Origin: Oxobacter pfennigii
GTDB taxonomy: Bacteria > Bacillota > Clostridia > Clostridiales > Oxobacteraceae
Assembly (NCBI RefSeq): GCF_001317355.1
Contig: NZ_LKET01000029.1
Location: forward strand, 62,001 to 126,000
Reading direction: 5' to 3'
DNA: 64,000 nucleotides
Shown here: positions 33,872 to 42,916 of the stretch, piece after piece
How the letters are laid out: every line of letters starts with the position of its first letter
How positions within the stretch are numbered: the first letter of the stretch is position 1
Made by a program: the position numbers and the translations under genes
Notes under the pieces: generated by a model
The model's input: the letters and a program-made list of their open reading frames with translations, nothing else
What the model was told of the DNA's origin: nothing
Database searches by the model: none

Positions 33872-35560
33872 ATGGCAAATATGATTGAAATTGCTTCATC
33901 TGGAATAAACAAAGCCATGAAGGATGCAATTCAAAAATCCATAGACAGGGGAGAACTTAATTTATCTTCCATCCCTGATATCATGCTGGAGGCTCCCAGG
34001 GAAAAAGAACATGGTGACTTTGCCGCCAATACGGCTATGGTGCTGGCAAGAGAGGCTAAAAAATCACCCCGTCAGATAGCTGAAATAATAGTTAAAAATC
34101 TTGATGTTAATGATACATACATAGGAAGCGTTGACATAGCCGGACCGGGGTTTATAAATTTCAAGTTAAAGAACGACTGGCTTTATGATACGCTGAAAAG
34201 CATTCTAAGAGAAAAAGAAAACTATGGCAGAGTGAACATAGGTCACGGAAAACGGATGCAGGTGGAATTTGTAAGCGCTAACCCTACCGGCCCAATGCAT
34301 ATAGGAAATGCAAGGGGCGGTGCCATCGGTGATATTTTGGGAGAAGTCCTAAAGTGGGCAGGATTTTATGTAGAAAAAGAATTTTATGTAAATGATGCGG
34401 GAAACCAGATAAACAAATTCGGGAAGTCATTGGAGGCCAGGTATCTTGAAGCCTTAGGGTTGGATGCACAGTTCCCGGAAGGCGGATACATGGGTTTGGA
34501 CATAGTGGAACATGCCGAAAATTTCAAAAACATCCATGGTGATAAATATGTAAATGCCTCCTCTATGGAGCGGCAAAAAGCTTTGATAGAATATGCTCTT
34601 AATAAGAACCTTGACAGGATGAAAAAAGACCTTGAGGACTTTGGCATAAACTTTGATGTGTGGTTTTCAGAGCAGAGCCTATATGACAATGGAGATGTGG
34701 AGGACACGGTAAAATACTTCAAGAAATCCGGCAATACCTATGAAAACGAGGATGCTTTGTGGTTTAAAGCCACAAATTACGGCGTTGAAAAAGATGAAGT
34801 ATTGGTCAGGGCAAACGGGATTCCGACTTATTTCACAGGTGATGTGGCATATCACAGAAATAAATTTGTAGTACGGAAGTTTGATAAAGTAATAGATATA
34901 TGGGGTGCCGACCATCACGGACATGTACCCAGAATGAAAGGTGCCATGGGGGCTTTGGGTTTATCTCCCGATGCCTTGGAAATTATAATAATGCAGCTTG
35001 TGAGGCTTATAAGAAATGGTGAAGTAACCAGGATGTCCAAAAGAAAGGGTCAGAGCTATACTTTATCCGATCTTGTTGAAGAGGTAGGAAAGGATGCAGC
35101 AAGATTTTTCTTTAATTTGAGATCGGCAGATACACATTTTGAATTTGATTTAGACTTGGCAGTGGAAAAGTCCAATGAAAATCCGGTGTATTATGTACAA
35201 TATGCTCATGCCAGGATATGCAGTATATTAAGGCAGCTTAATGACGAGGGTATTAATTTCCCCGAAGTTAATTCCGTTGACTTTAATGCTTTAGGTGAAC
35301 AGGCAGAAATTGATCTTATTAAAAAAATGTCCTATTTCCCCGAAGAAGTTACCATATCTGCCCAATCCTTGGACCCCAGCAGGATAACAAAATATGTACT
35401 GGAATTGGCTTCCCTGTTCCATACCTTTTATAACAGCTGCAGAGTAAAGGGTGTTTCTGAGGACTTGATGAAAGCCCGTATGGTCATCATTGAATGTACA
35501 AGAACCGTTATTAAGAACTGCCTTTTGATTCTTGGAATATCTGCTCCTGAAAGAATGTAA
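33872..35560 (+). CDS. argS: Arginyl-tRNA synthetase
   Basis: Charges tRNA-Arg. The protein is 562 residues, a class I synthetase. It has the N-terminal Arg-tRNA-synthetase additional domain (about 5-90), the HIGH-type motif PMHIGNARGG (about 141), the KMSKS-type motif RMSKRKGQ (about 388) and the C-terminal DALR anticodon-binding domain ending in GISAPERM. The ATG follows ACGGAGG. No T-box leader is present in the 18-base gap. A palindromic element starts ten bases after its stop. Confidence 0.95.
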   Translation: MANMIEIASSGINKAMKDAIQKSIDRGELNLSSIPDIMLEAPREKEHGDFAANTAMVLAREAKKSPRQIAEIIVKNLDVNDTYIGSVDIAGPGFINFKLKNDWLYDTLKSILREKENYGRVNIGHGKRMQVEFVSANPTGPMHIGNARGGAIGDILGEVLKWAGFYVEKEFYVNDAGNQINKFGKSLEARYLEALGLDAQFPEGGYMGLDIVEHAENFKNIHGDKYVNASSMERQKALIEYALNKNLDRMKKDLEDFGINFDVWFSEQSLYDNGDVEDTVKYFKKSGNTYENEDALWFKATNYGVEKDEVLVRANGIPTYFTGDVAYHRNKFVVRKFDKVIDIWGADHHGHVPRMKGAMGALGLSPDALEIIIMQLVRLIRNGEVTRMSKRKGQSYTLSDLVEEVGKDAARFFFNLRSADTHFEFDLDLAVEKSNENPVYYVQYAHARICSILRQLNDEGINFPEVNSVDFNALGEQAEIDLIKKMSYFPEEVTISAQSLDPSRITKYVLELASLFHTFYNSCRVKGVSEDLMKARMVIIECTRTVIKNCLLILGISAPERM

Positions 35561-35570
35561 AATAATATTT

Positions 35571-35777
35571 AAGGGCTGTCGCATTTGAAACAACATAAAT
35601 GAGCATTTGCGAGAGTTCTCTCTAAAGCTCTTGGTGACTCTGCCGCAGAAAGTACTTAAAATTTTAGATTGTTTGAACGGATGAAGTTTAAAAATTCTTG
35701 TATTTTCAAGGCAGGGAACCTTAGAACTTGCAGAACTCAAGTACAGTAAATGCAGTGTGTCAAATGCGACAGCCCCC
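35571..35777. mobile_element. Long-palindrome element, family A, copy 2
   Basis: Aligns throughout with 6404-6608: AAGGGCTGTCGCATTTGAAA end, TTTTAGATTG centre, CTTGTATTTTCAAGGCAGGG, CCTTAGAACTTGCAGAACTC, and a GCGACAGCCC end. The two ends have changed together (CGC in both), keeping the hairpin paired. It abuts the stop codon of the histidine kinase gene. Confidence 0.75.
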
Positions 35778-36482
35778 CTATGTATCTGGCTTTAAAGGCA
35801 ATTCAATGGTAAATTCCGTTCCGTTCCCTTTTAAGCTTTCAACCTTTATGGTTCCTCCGTAACCCTCTATTATGGATTTTGATATATGCAGGCCTAAGCC
35901 TGTGCCGTTAGTCTTTGTGGTGAAAAAAGGAGTGAATAATTTTTCCTTGACTTCATCATCAATACCGCAGCCCGAATCCTTTATTATGAGGGTTATTTTA
36001 TTATCGTCATAGAAGGTTGTAATGCTTATAGTTCCCATCTTGCCTATTGCGTCTATAGCATTTTCAAGTAAATTTAAAATGACCTGCTTTATTTTATTGC
36101 AGTCCACTTCTAAAACCGGTATATCTGAAAATGAAAGATTAAGAGTTATTTGCCTTAAGTTGAACCTTGAGGATAAAAGGGTGCATACTTCACTTATAAT
36201 GTTATTAAGATTACAGTATTCCTCATTGTTGTCGGGGGCTGCAACATGCTTGTAGCTGTTTAATATATCCGTGGTTCTCCTGAGCTCTGACAGTACAATT
36301 TCAAGGTATTCCGCATTAAAAATCTTCTTTATAAGCATGAATTGTATAAAACCTTCACACGCAGTTAAAGCATTTTTTGATTCATGTACAATTTCGGAAA
36401 AGAACTTGTACTGCTGTTCGATGCTTTTATTAGTGCAATTATTATCGATGTTCTGGTCAGAAATATTAAATTTGCAACCCAT
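35778..36482 (-). CDS. Orphan histidine kinase core (sporulation-kinase-like)
   Basis: A 234-residue histidine kinase with only the transmitter module. Phospho-acceptor H33 is in FFSEIVHESKNALTACEGFIQ, close to the H-box pattern of Spo0F-directed sporulation kinases (HEIRNPLTAIKGFIQ). Boxes N (NLLENAIDAI), G1 (DSGCGI), F (FTPFFTTK) and G2 (GTGLGL) are intact. No sensor domain, membrane helix or nearby response regulator is present. It could feed the phosphorelay; a Spo0F-like receiver is encoded at 45183 in the same window. The start codon is ATG at 36482. Confidence 0.82.
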   Translation of the reverse strand: MGCKFNISDQNIDNNCTNKSIEQQYKFFSEIVHESKNALTACEGFIQFMLIKKIFNAEYLEIVLSELRRTTDILNSYKHVAAPDNNEEYCNLNNIISEVCTLLSSRFNLRQITLNLSFSDIPVLEVDCNKIKQVILNLLENAIDAIGKMGTISITTFYDDNKITLIIKDSGCGIDDEVKEKLFTPFFTTKTNGTGLGLHISKSIIEGYGGTIKVESLKGNGTEFTIELPLKPDT

Positions 36483-36725
36483 GCTTGTGCTCCTCTATCG
36501 TTTGTATTTATTATATATTCTACATAATTATGGAAATTCCTTTATAACTAAATTAAAAACATATTTTAATTGAACTGATTTTAAAAAATTGAGGATAAAA
36601 GGAATTAATATATAGTTGATTGACTAATAATATTGACAGATATATACTGATGACATGTTAATATTTAGCAGCTGGCATAAAGAATTATAATTGACCAAAA
36701 TCTTTTTAAGGTAGGTGACAGAATT

Positions 36726-37451
36726 ATGATTGAACTTTTCAATGTCAATAAAAGCTACAGCAAAGGGGCTGTCAAAGCCGTAGATAATTTGACTCTTGAA
36801 ATCAAAAAGGGAGAAATATTTGGTTTTTTAGGGCCCAACGGCGCCGGCAAAACCACCACAATTAAAATGATAACAGGCATATTGAATGCAGATTCGGGAT
36901 GGATAAAAATAAACGGATACGACATTAAAACTGATCCCATAAATGCCAGAATGCAATTTGGATATGCTCCTGACAATCCTGATATATATACAAAGCTAAG
37001 GGGGATAGAATATTTAAACTTCATGGCAGATGTATATCAGGTGCCAAGAGAAACAAGAAAAGACAGAATTGTTAATATGCTTAAAAGATTTGATTTATAT
37101 GAAGCGGCAGGAGATATCATACAAAGCTATTCTCACGGTATGCGGCAAAAAATCGTAGTTATAGGGGCACTCCTTCATAACCCTGAGGTGTGGATATTGG
37201 ATGAACCCCTAACGGGACTTGATCCAAAGTCGGCCTTTATTTTAAAGGAAATGATGAGGGAGCATGTTAAACAGGGAAAGACAGTGTTTTTCTCCACTCA
37301 CGTCCTTGAGGTGGCCGAAAAACTGTGCGACAGGTTAGCCATAATAAATAAAGGCAAAATAATGTTTTGCGGGGACATGGACGAAATAAAGAGATACACA
37401 GAGCAAAACCAATCCCTGGAAAAAGTATTCCTGGAGATGACACAAATATGA
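36726..37451 (+). CDS. ABC transporter ATP-binding protein
   Basis: A 241-residue ATPase of an ABC-2-type exporter. Walker A GPNGAGKTTT (about 38), signature SYSHGMRQK (about 134, LSGGQ variant), Walker B WILDEPLTGLD (about 157) and H-loop STHVLE (about 192). It overlaps the following permease gene by four bases (ATGA). The exported substrate is unknown. Confidence 0.9.
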   Translation: MIELFNVNKSYSKGAVKAVDNLTLEIKKGEIFGFLGPNGAGKTTTIKMITGILNADSGWIKINGYDIKTDPINARMQFGYAPDNPDIYTKLRGIEYLNFMADVYQVPRETRKDRIVNMLKRFDLYEAAGDIIQSYSHGMRQKIVVIGALLHNPEVWILDEPLTGLDPKSAFILKEMMREHVKQGKTVFFSTHVLEVAEKLCDRLAIINKGKIMFCGDMDEIKRYTEQNQSLEKVFLEMTQI

Positions 37452-39115
37452 AGAAGCTGTTTTTGTTATTTAAAATACTGTTTAATACCACCTTCGGTAT
37501 TTCCAGTCTCAGATACAAGATTTCTAAAAATAAATCTGAAATACTAAAGATTGCCGTCATACCGGTAATTTTGATTTTATCATTATCTCCCTTAATTGCA
37601 GGGTATACGTACTTCATGGCAAGTTCCTATGAAATCCTTTCTATATCAGGCAATCAAGGAGCCATTATAACCTTAGGCATAACGGCGGCCAGCACCATAA
37701 TATTGTTTTTTGGTTTCTTTTTTGTTATAGGAACCTTTTATTTTTCAAATGATACCGAATACCTTATAGCATTGCCATTAAAGCCTTACCAGATAATTGG
37801 GGCTAAATTCGGTACAGTGCTTGCAAGTGAATATTTAACAGAACTTCCCTTTGTATTGCCTCCTATAATTGTTTACGGCATTAAAAGCCAGGCGAATATT
37901 TTGTATTGGATGTATTCGTTTATAGGAATTTTGATTATCCCTATCATACCCTTGTGTATAACGTCAATAGCAGCATTAATAGTAATGAAAGCAACCAATA
38001 TAGGCAAAAAAAGAGATTTATTCAGGATATTGGGGGGCATAGCTTCCTTCATTATCATAATGGCTATACAGGCATACATTCAAAGAGCTTCCGCCAGCGG
38101 CGATATTGAAAAAATCACAAGCATGCTCTTTTCAGAAAAGGGTTTCGTAAATTTTGTGTCGAGAGGCTTTCCGCCGGCTGCATGGATAAGTTTTGGACTT
38201 ATTGAGCACGGAAATATAAAGGGGTTAATATATATACTTTTGTTTGCATTGTGTTCCATTTTATTTCTTATAATTTTTTTATTTTCAGGGCAAAAGCTTT
38301 ACCTGGGAGGATACATAGGCTCGAGCGAAGTTTTAAGAGGAGGGAAGAAGCTTCAGGAAGAAGAGCTATATAGAAAGATAACACATATGGGAAGAGTTGG
38401 CGCAATCTTTTCAAGGGAGCTTAAAATACTTAACAGAGTGCCTGTTTTTTTTATGAATTGTGTGTTTCCCATAGTCATGGTTCCCGGAATTTTTGTTATG
38501 ATTTATTTTACCGGAGGAAATGAAGCTCTCATGGGACTTAATAGTCTGGTATCAAACAGCAGCAATATGTTTATTCCTACCTTAGTATTATCGGGTATCG
38601 GACTTTTTACGGTGATTTCAAATATGACAGCAGCAACATCCATATCAAGGGAGGGCAATCTGTTTTTCGTATCAAAATATATACCTGTAACGCCTAAAGA
38701 GCAGATATCGGGGAAAATACTCCATAGCCTTTTAATAGCTGTGATTGGAATAACAACTTCATTGATTACTGTCACATATATAGTTAAGTTTCCTTTAATA
38801 AATGTTTTGTTGGCATTTTTAATATCGGTTTTAGGAGCAGTCATTGTAACAGAATTGTCTCTTTTTATAGACTTATTCAGGCCTTATCTAAATTGGGATA
38901 ATCCTCAGAAGGCTGTTAAACAGAACTTGAACGGAGTGGCCAGCATGTTTTTAAACATGATATGGGTAGCCGGTACGTTATTTATTATTTCAACGGTAAA
39001 TAATATAATACTGGGATATGTTATTCTTATAGCATCATTCACTCTTCTGTCAGTTGGTGTTTACAAGCTTCTTATTGCATATGCGAAAAAGAGATATAGT
39101 GAAATAGAAGGCTAA
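37448..39115 (+). CDS. ABC-2-type exporter permease
   Basis: A 555-residue membrane protein with about twelve hydrophobic segments in two halves, with a long soluble stretch near the middle (about 300-345, YIGSSEVLRGGKKLQEEELY). It matches large putative ABC exporter permeases that pair with the ATPase encoded just upstream. I chose the ATG at 37448, overlapping the upstream stop, with TGGAGATGAC before it. It is the last plus-strand gene before the G+C-rich block. Confidence 0.85.
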   Translation: MKKLFLLFKILFNTTFGISSLRYKISKNKSEILKIAVIPVILILSLSPLIAGYTYFMASSYEILSISGNQGAIITLGITAASTIILFFGFFFVIGTFYFSNDTEYLIALPLKPYQIIGAKFGTVLASEYLTELPFVLPPIIVYGIKSQANILYWMYSFIGILIIPIIPLCITSIAALIVMKATNIGKKRDLFRILGGIASFIIIMAIQAYIQRASASGDIEKITSMLFSEKGFVNFVSRGFPPAAWISFGLIEHGNIKGLIYILLFALCSILFLIIFLFSGQKLYLGGYIGSSEVLRGGKKLQEEELYRKITHMGRVGAIFSRELKILNRVPVFFMNCVFPIVMVPGIFVMIYFTGGNEALMGLNSLVSNSSNMFIPTLVLSGIGLFTVISNMTAATSISREGNLFFVSKYIPVTPKEQISGKILHSLLIAVIGITTSLITVTYIVKFPLINVLLAFLISVLGAVIVTELSLFIDLFRPYLNWDNPQKAVKQNLNGVASMFLNMIWVAGTLFIISTVNNIILGYVILIASFTLLSVGVYKLLIAYAKKRYSEIEG

Positions 39116-39278
39116 AGGGACTTAAAGGTACGGCTTGATAGGGAACTTATTAATCATACCCCAAACCGGTATGGAAAAGAAGGAGAGAGGAATTGCCCCG
39201 CAAGGATACCGCCTCTTTACATGTTAAAAAAGTCAAGTGATAAGTTTCTATTGAACGCTTGAGAACAACATATGAAAG

Positions 39279-39302
39279 CGGCCCGCCGAAAAAAGCGGGC
39301 CG
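39279..39302. terminator. G+C-rich hairpin between convergent operons
   Basis: CGGCCCGC-CGAAAAAA-GCGGGCCG. It closes the minus-strand ABC operon and faces the plus-strand exporter. The T tracts on both sides are short (TTCTTT on plus, CTTTC on minus). Confidence 0.6.
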
Positions 39303-39309
39303 TTCTTTA

Positions 39310-40128
39310 TTACCTGTTCTTCTCGCTTTTTGCAAAGCACCAAGTCCCTATTAAAAGGAACACCATTGTCAGCACTGCAATGGCAATAAAGTTCACAAAT
39401 GGGTTAAACATCACCACACTGTTATATTCAGACGTACCCCAGTTGGTCACCGCGCGGGCAAGGTCAATGCAGTAGGTCATAGGCATAATCCGCGACAGTA
39501 CCATCAATATGCCGCTTGAATTATTAATGGGAATAACCGCGCCGGACAGGAACATCTGGCACATGGCAAGCACCGACACGAGCATATTCGCCACTTTAGT
39601 GCTTTTTATCAGACCGATAAAAAGCATTGCGAAGGCGCCGCTCGCCACACACATCAGCGGTGACAAGAGCAGCAGCCACATAAGCTGTGGCAGAGGAAGC
39701 ATTATGCCCATGAACAATCCCACAATCAGCGTTCCTGCAAGGGCGATTACCGCGCCGAACATACTGCCGAGAATTTTCCCGAACACAATAGACACGCGGC
39801 TGACAGGCGATACCAGCATTTCCTGAGTGAAGTCCGTACCGTGGTCTTCAACTAGGGAGGTCATATTCATGGCCGATGTCATAAACAGCATATTGATGAT
39901 CATTCCCACAAGCATAAACCCGCCAAAGTCAAAGCCCAAACCGCCCGACATATTTTCCATAAGGTTGCCGCCAATCATACCCATCATAATAATCGGCATA
40001 ATAAGGCTTACAAAAAGCGAACTTGGAGATTTCAGCGAAAGCGTGATGTCACGTGCCATAATTGCAATGACCGTATTTACTTCCCGGAAAAATTTTGAGT
40101 GTTTGCGTCCTGAAACCATTGCATTCAT
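39310..40128 (-). CDS. ABC-2-type (DrrB-like) permease of drug-exporter type
   Basis: A 272-residue permease with six hydrophobic segments (about 38-58, 68-90, 118-145, 150-170, 180-205, 240-262) of the ABC-2 superfamily. The start overlaps the ATPase stop (TAATG). Base composition is clearly more G+C-rich than neighbouring genes. With the DrrA-type ATPase it probably forms an antibiotic or peptide exporter controlled by the adjacent two-component system. Confidence 0.87.
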   Translation of the reverse strand: MNAMVSGRKHSKFFREVNTVIAIMARDITLSLKSPSSLFVSLIMPIIMMGMIGGNLMENMSGGLGFDFGGFMLVGMIINMLFMTSAMNMTSLVEDHGTDFTQEMLVSPVSRVSIVFGKILGSMFGAVIALAGTLIVGLFMGIMLPLPQLMWLLLLSPLMCVASGAFAMLFIGLIKSTKVANMLVSVLAMCQMFLSGAVIPINNSSGILMVLSRIMPMTYCIDLARAVTNWGTSEYNSVVMFNPFVNFIAIAVLTMVFLLIGTWCFAKSEKNR

Positions 40129-40928
40129 TATGCAAGCACCTCCTGATGTTTGTTAATAAATTCTACATAAGCATCCTCCAGGGTGGGCAGGCAGACCTTC
40201 GGCGTGGGGTCGTACTGCAGGTGCTTTTTCATTTCTTCCGGCGAAGAGCAAACGGCAATCTGCCCTCGGTTGATGATGCACACCTTATCTACATTTTCCG
40301 CCTCGTCAATGTAGTGAGTGGTGAGAAAAACCGTAGTACCGCACTGCTTGCGTGTATCATCGATGTATCCCCACAGGCCTCTCCGTGACACCGCGTCAAG
40401 CCCTTGTGTGGGCTCGTCAAGGAACAGTACCTTCGGCGTGTGAATAAGGCTGCGGATTATTTCCAGCTTCCGCTGCATACCGCCCGACAGCTTCTTAATT
40501 GGTTTGAACAGCGCATCTTGAATACCAACAATACCGGCAAGCTCCGTAATTTTGTCACGATAGAATTTCGGCATCAGCCTGAAACTCGGACGGTATCCGC
40601 ACATCCCGTACAGTACCGCGTGGAATCGGATATTTTCCTCGGCAGTGAGGTTAAGATCAAGGCTGGGCTGCTGGAAGATGATGCCCACGTTCTCTCGGAC
40701 CTTCCGTGCTTCCTTATCTACGTCATAGCCTGCAATTTTTACTTCGCCACCGGTTTTAGCCAGCGTGGTGGTGAGAATTGAAATCGTGGTGGTCTTGCCT
40801 GCGCCGTTGGGGCCTAAGAATGCGAAGAACTCCCCCTCGTCCACAGAGAAACTCACGCCGTTCACCGACGGCGACTTGGCGCCCTTGTATTGTTTTGTGA
40901 GGTTTTGCACCTCAATCATTTTTGCCAT
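40128..40928 (-). CDS. DrrA-like ABC transporter ATP-binding protein
   Basis: A 266-residue ATPase of the daunorubicin-resistance (DrrA) type. Walker A GPNGAGKTT (about 38), Q-loop IIFQQPSLD, signature KLSGGMQRKLE (about 143), Walker B VLFLDEPTQGLD and H-loop TTHYIDEA. The C-terminal tail LQYDPTPKVCLPTLEDAYVEF fits the extended DrrA C-terminus. The ATG follows CGGAGGTT. First gene of the exporter operon; triple TTAAAC repeats lie just upstream. Confidence 0.9.
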   Translation of the reverse strand: MAKMIEVQNLTKQYKGAKSPSVNGVSFSVDEGEFFAFLGPNGAGKTTTISILTTTLAKTGGEVKIAGYDVDKEARKVRENVGIIFQQPSLDLNLTAEENIRFHAVLYGMCGYRPSFRLMPKFYRDKITELAGIVGIQDALFKPIKKLSGGMQRKLEIIRSLIHTPKVLFLDEPTQGLDAVSRRGLWGYIDDTRKQCGTTVFLTTHYIDEAENVDKVCIINRGQIAVCSSPEEMKKHLQYDPTPKVCLPTLEDAYVEFINKHQEVLA

Positions 40929-40939
40929 AAAAATAACCT

Positions 40940-41003
40940 CCGTTTGATTTTATGAGCTTATTCTACAGCTCCAAATTAAACGGAGGTTAAACCTAGCTTA
41001 AAC
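40940..41003 (-). promoter_or_regulatory. Candidate response-regulator operator and promoter of the exporter operon
   Basis: Three direct repeats TTAAAC at 40976, 40987 and 40998 (GTTTAA on the transcribed strand), exactly 11 bp apart, as expected for tandem binding of an OmpR-family regulator. On the minus strand they are followed by TTGGAG, 16 bases, TAAAAT, a plausible activated promoter. The same repeats occur before the regulator gene. Confidence 0.6.
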
Positions 41004-42012
41004 GGATTGCAAATCGAGTGCCTTTTTTTAATTCACTTTCAACTTCAATCGTCCAACCGTGCAGGCCGATAATTTTTTTCACTATGGACAGCCCCAGTCC
41101 GTTACCGCCCAATGAGTGGTTGCGGGCTTTGTCCGCCTTATAGAAACGCTCGAAAATGTGGGGCAAATCCTCCTTGGGGATTCCGCAGCCCGTGTCGGCA
41201 ATGATGATAGTGTTGCTTTTCAGAGATACATATATTATCCCACCCTGTGGTGTGAATTTTATCGCGTTGTGGAGCAAGTTCGTCCACGCTTGTGAAAGCA
41301 ATCCTTCGTCACCGTTTACCGCAGTTTTTTCCAAATCCGCTTCAAGGATGATGTTCTTCACCGCCCACTGCGGTTCAAGAGCGAGAATAACATTTTGCAG
41401 CTGCTTATCAAGCCGAAAGTCACGGCGGGTTATCTGATTGTTGTCAAGGCTGGACAGCTTCATTAAATTATCGCTCAGCCCCGACAACCGCCTGCTTTCG
41501 GTTTCGATAATCCCGGCATAGCGGCGGCGTTCATCTTCGGGCAGGTCAGTTTTGATCAGTGCGGCAAAGCCGCCGATTGATGTAAGCGGCGACTGAATTT
41601 CGTGCGACACGTTGGAGATAAAGTCCTGGCGCATTTTATCGAGGTCGCCCAGGTTCTTGGCCATATCATTGACGGCTTTGGCAAATCCGGTAAAACGTAT
41701 GTCTTCACTTTCGGGAAGAAATACTGAGAAGTTTCCCCGGCTGATCTGTTCCAGCGCGGCAAGGATTTCCTCCCAGTGGCTGTTACGTTCGTTATTTCTG
41801 TGGGACAGCTTTGCTGCGGTGTGTAAAATCCAGGAGAATATCGCAAACAGCACAAATCCAATCCATACGCTTGCGGCAATATCGGCAACCGTTGCCAGTG
41901 TAAAGAACGTACCGAGCAAAAAATGTGCGGCAATCACGCATACCATTATCGCAGTCACAAAGCCTAGTATGCTTATGGTGATTTTCAGCCGCATAAGAAG
42001 TTTATCGCTCAC
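40993..42012 (-). CDS. Two-component sensor histidine kinase
   Basis: A 339-residue membrane kinase. Two helices (about 9-30 and 38-62) frame almost no extracellular loop, so it is of the intramembrane-sensing kind or senses through a partner. Then come HAMP-like residues 70-125, H-box FISNVSHEIQSPLTS with H137, N-box (TNLLHNAIKFT), G1 (DTGCGIP), F (FERFYKADK) and G2 (GNGLGLSIV). The start GTG overlaps the regulator stop (GTGA). The lack of a sensor loop is typical of kinases that report antibiotic flux or membrane damage. Confidence 0.9.
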   Translation of the reverse strand: MSDKLLMRLKITISILGFVTAIMVCVIAAHFLLGTFFTLATVADIAASVWIGFVLFAIFSWILHTAAKLSHRNNERNSHWEEILAALEQISRGNFSVFLPESEDIRFTGFAKAVNDMAKNLGDLDKMRQDFISNVSHEIQSPLTSIGGFAALIKTDLPEDERRRYAGIIETESRRLSGLSDNLMKLSSLDNNQITRRDFRLDKQLQNVILALEPQWAVKNIILEADLEKTAVNGDEGLLSQAWTNLLHNAIKFTPQGGIIYVSLKSNTIIIADTGCGIPKEDLPHIFERFYKADKARNHSLGGNGLGLSIVKKIIGLHGWTIEVESELKKGTRFAIRLS

Positions 42013-42668
42013 AAAGACACCTCCAAGCGGTAGCCGAGCCCGCGCACGGTAGTAATCCTGAATCCGCTTGCTTCAGCGGGAAACCGCTCCCGCAACCGCC
42101 CGATATGCACGTCAAGGGTGCGCTCGTTGCCGTCGAAGTCATAGCCCCATACGTCTTCTATTAGCGTGTCGCGTGAGAAGGTCCGTCCCGGAAAGCCGGC
42201 CAGTTTGAACAGAAGTTCAAATTCCTTGCGCGGAATGTCCTCGCCGCTTACCGTAAAGCTGTTACGATCGATTATTACGCCGCCGATTTGGATAATCTGT
42301 GAACTTTCGATTTTGTAACGCCGCAATAGCGCCTTGATTCGCATTACAAGTTCATCGCCCTCAAAGGGTTTCGTGAGGTAATCGTCCGTGCCAACCTCGA
42401 ATCCCTTTGCCTTGGAGTTTATATCTGCTTTTGCCGTCAGCATCAGAATCGGTAAGTTTTCATAATGCTTTCGAAGTGCTTTGCACAATTCGTAACCGTC
42501 CATATTAGGCATCATAAGGTCGATAACCGCAAGGTCGCAGCCATCTGCTTTGGCTAGCGCATCGCGGCCGTCACCGGCTTCGATTACATCAAAGCCGTTA
42601 TTTTTTAAGTGAACGCGGACAAGTTCGCGGATATTCGGGTCGTCGTCCGCAATTAAGATTTTACTCAT
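42009..42668 (-). CDS. OmpR-family response regulator
   Basis: A 219-residue regulator. The receiver domain is 1-118 with phospho-acceptor D50 (DLAVIDLMMP) and K of DYLTKPF. The winged-helix DNA-binding domain is about 130-219 (RTFSRDTLIEDVWGYDFDGNERTLDVHIGRLRERF region). The ATG at 42668 follows CGAGGTG; an upstream ATG would place the promoter -10 inside the gene. Likely binds the 11-bp TTAAAC direct repeats before its own gene and before the exporter operon. Confidence 0.92.
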   Translation of the reverse strand: MSKILIADDDPNIRELVRVHLKNNGFDVIEAGDGRDALAKADGCDLAVIDLMMPNMDGYELCKALRKHYENLPILMLTAKADINSKAKGFEVGTDDYLTKPFEGDELVMRIKALLRRYKIESSQIIQIGGVIIDRNSFTVSGEDIPRKEFELLFKLAGFPGRTFSRDTLIEDVWGYDFDGNERTLDVHIGRLRERFPAEASGFRITTVRGLGYRLEVSL

Positions 42669-42686
42669 ATTAAACACCTCGCATAC

Positions 42687-42719
42687 ATTATACCAAGCCA
42701 TTATAAACAGAAGTTAAAC
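42687..42719 (-). promoter_or_regulatory. Promoter and operator repeats of the response regulator gene
   Basis: On the minus strand GTTTAA (42719), then GTTTAT 11 bp later (42708), then a perfect TATAAT -10 at 42692-42687. The -35 is poor, which suits activator-dependent transcription. Confidence 0.55.
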
Positions 42720-42916
42720 GGGAAAATTTTATCAACTATGCGCTTTTTGCCGCACAGTATTCCTGCTTTTCTCCCCTGTCTGACTCACCCGATATCCACG
42801 GTTCATAAATGCCTCTATGGATATGCCTCTAGATATCTCTTTTTTTATTTTTTTACTTTGTATTAGAGGAATATAAGAGTTTATATAGAAATATACTTGA
42901 GAATAAATTCCGGTGA

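Noticed and set aside
36610-36660. Promoter TTGACA...TAATAT before the plus-strand ABC exporter
   Set aside because: The spacing to any reasonable -10 is 18-20 bases or the -10 is poor; not strong enough to list.
39509-40388. Plus-strand frames opposite the DrrAB-like genes
   Set aside because: The minus strand encodes complete ABC transporter motifs; the plus-strand frames are a composition effect of the G+C-rich block.
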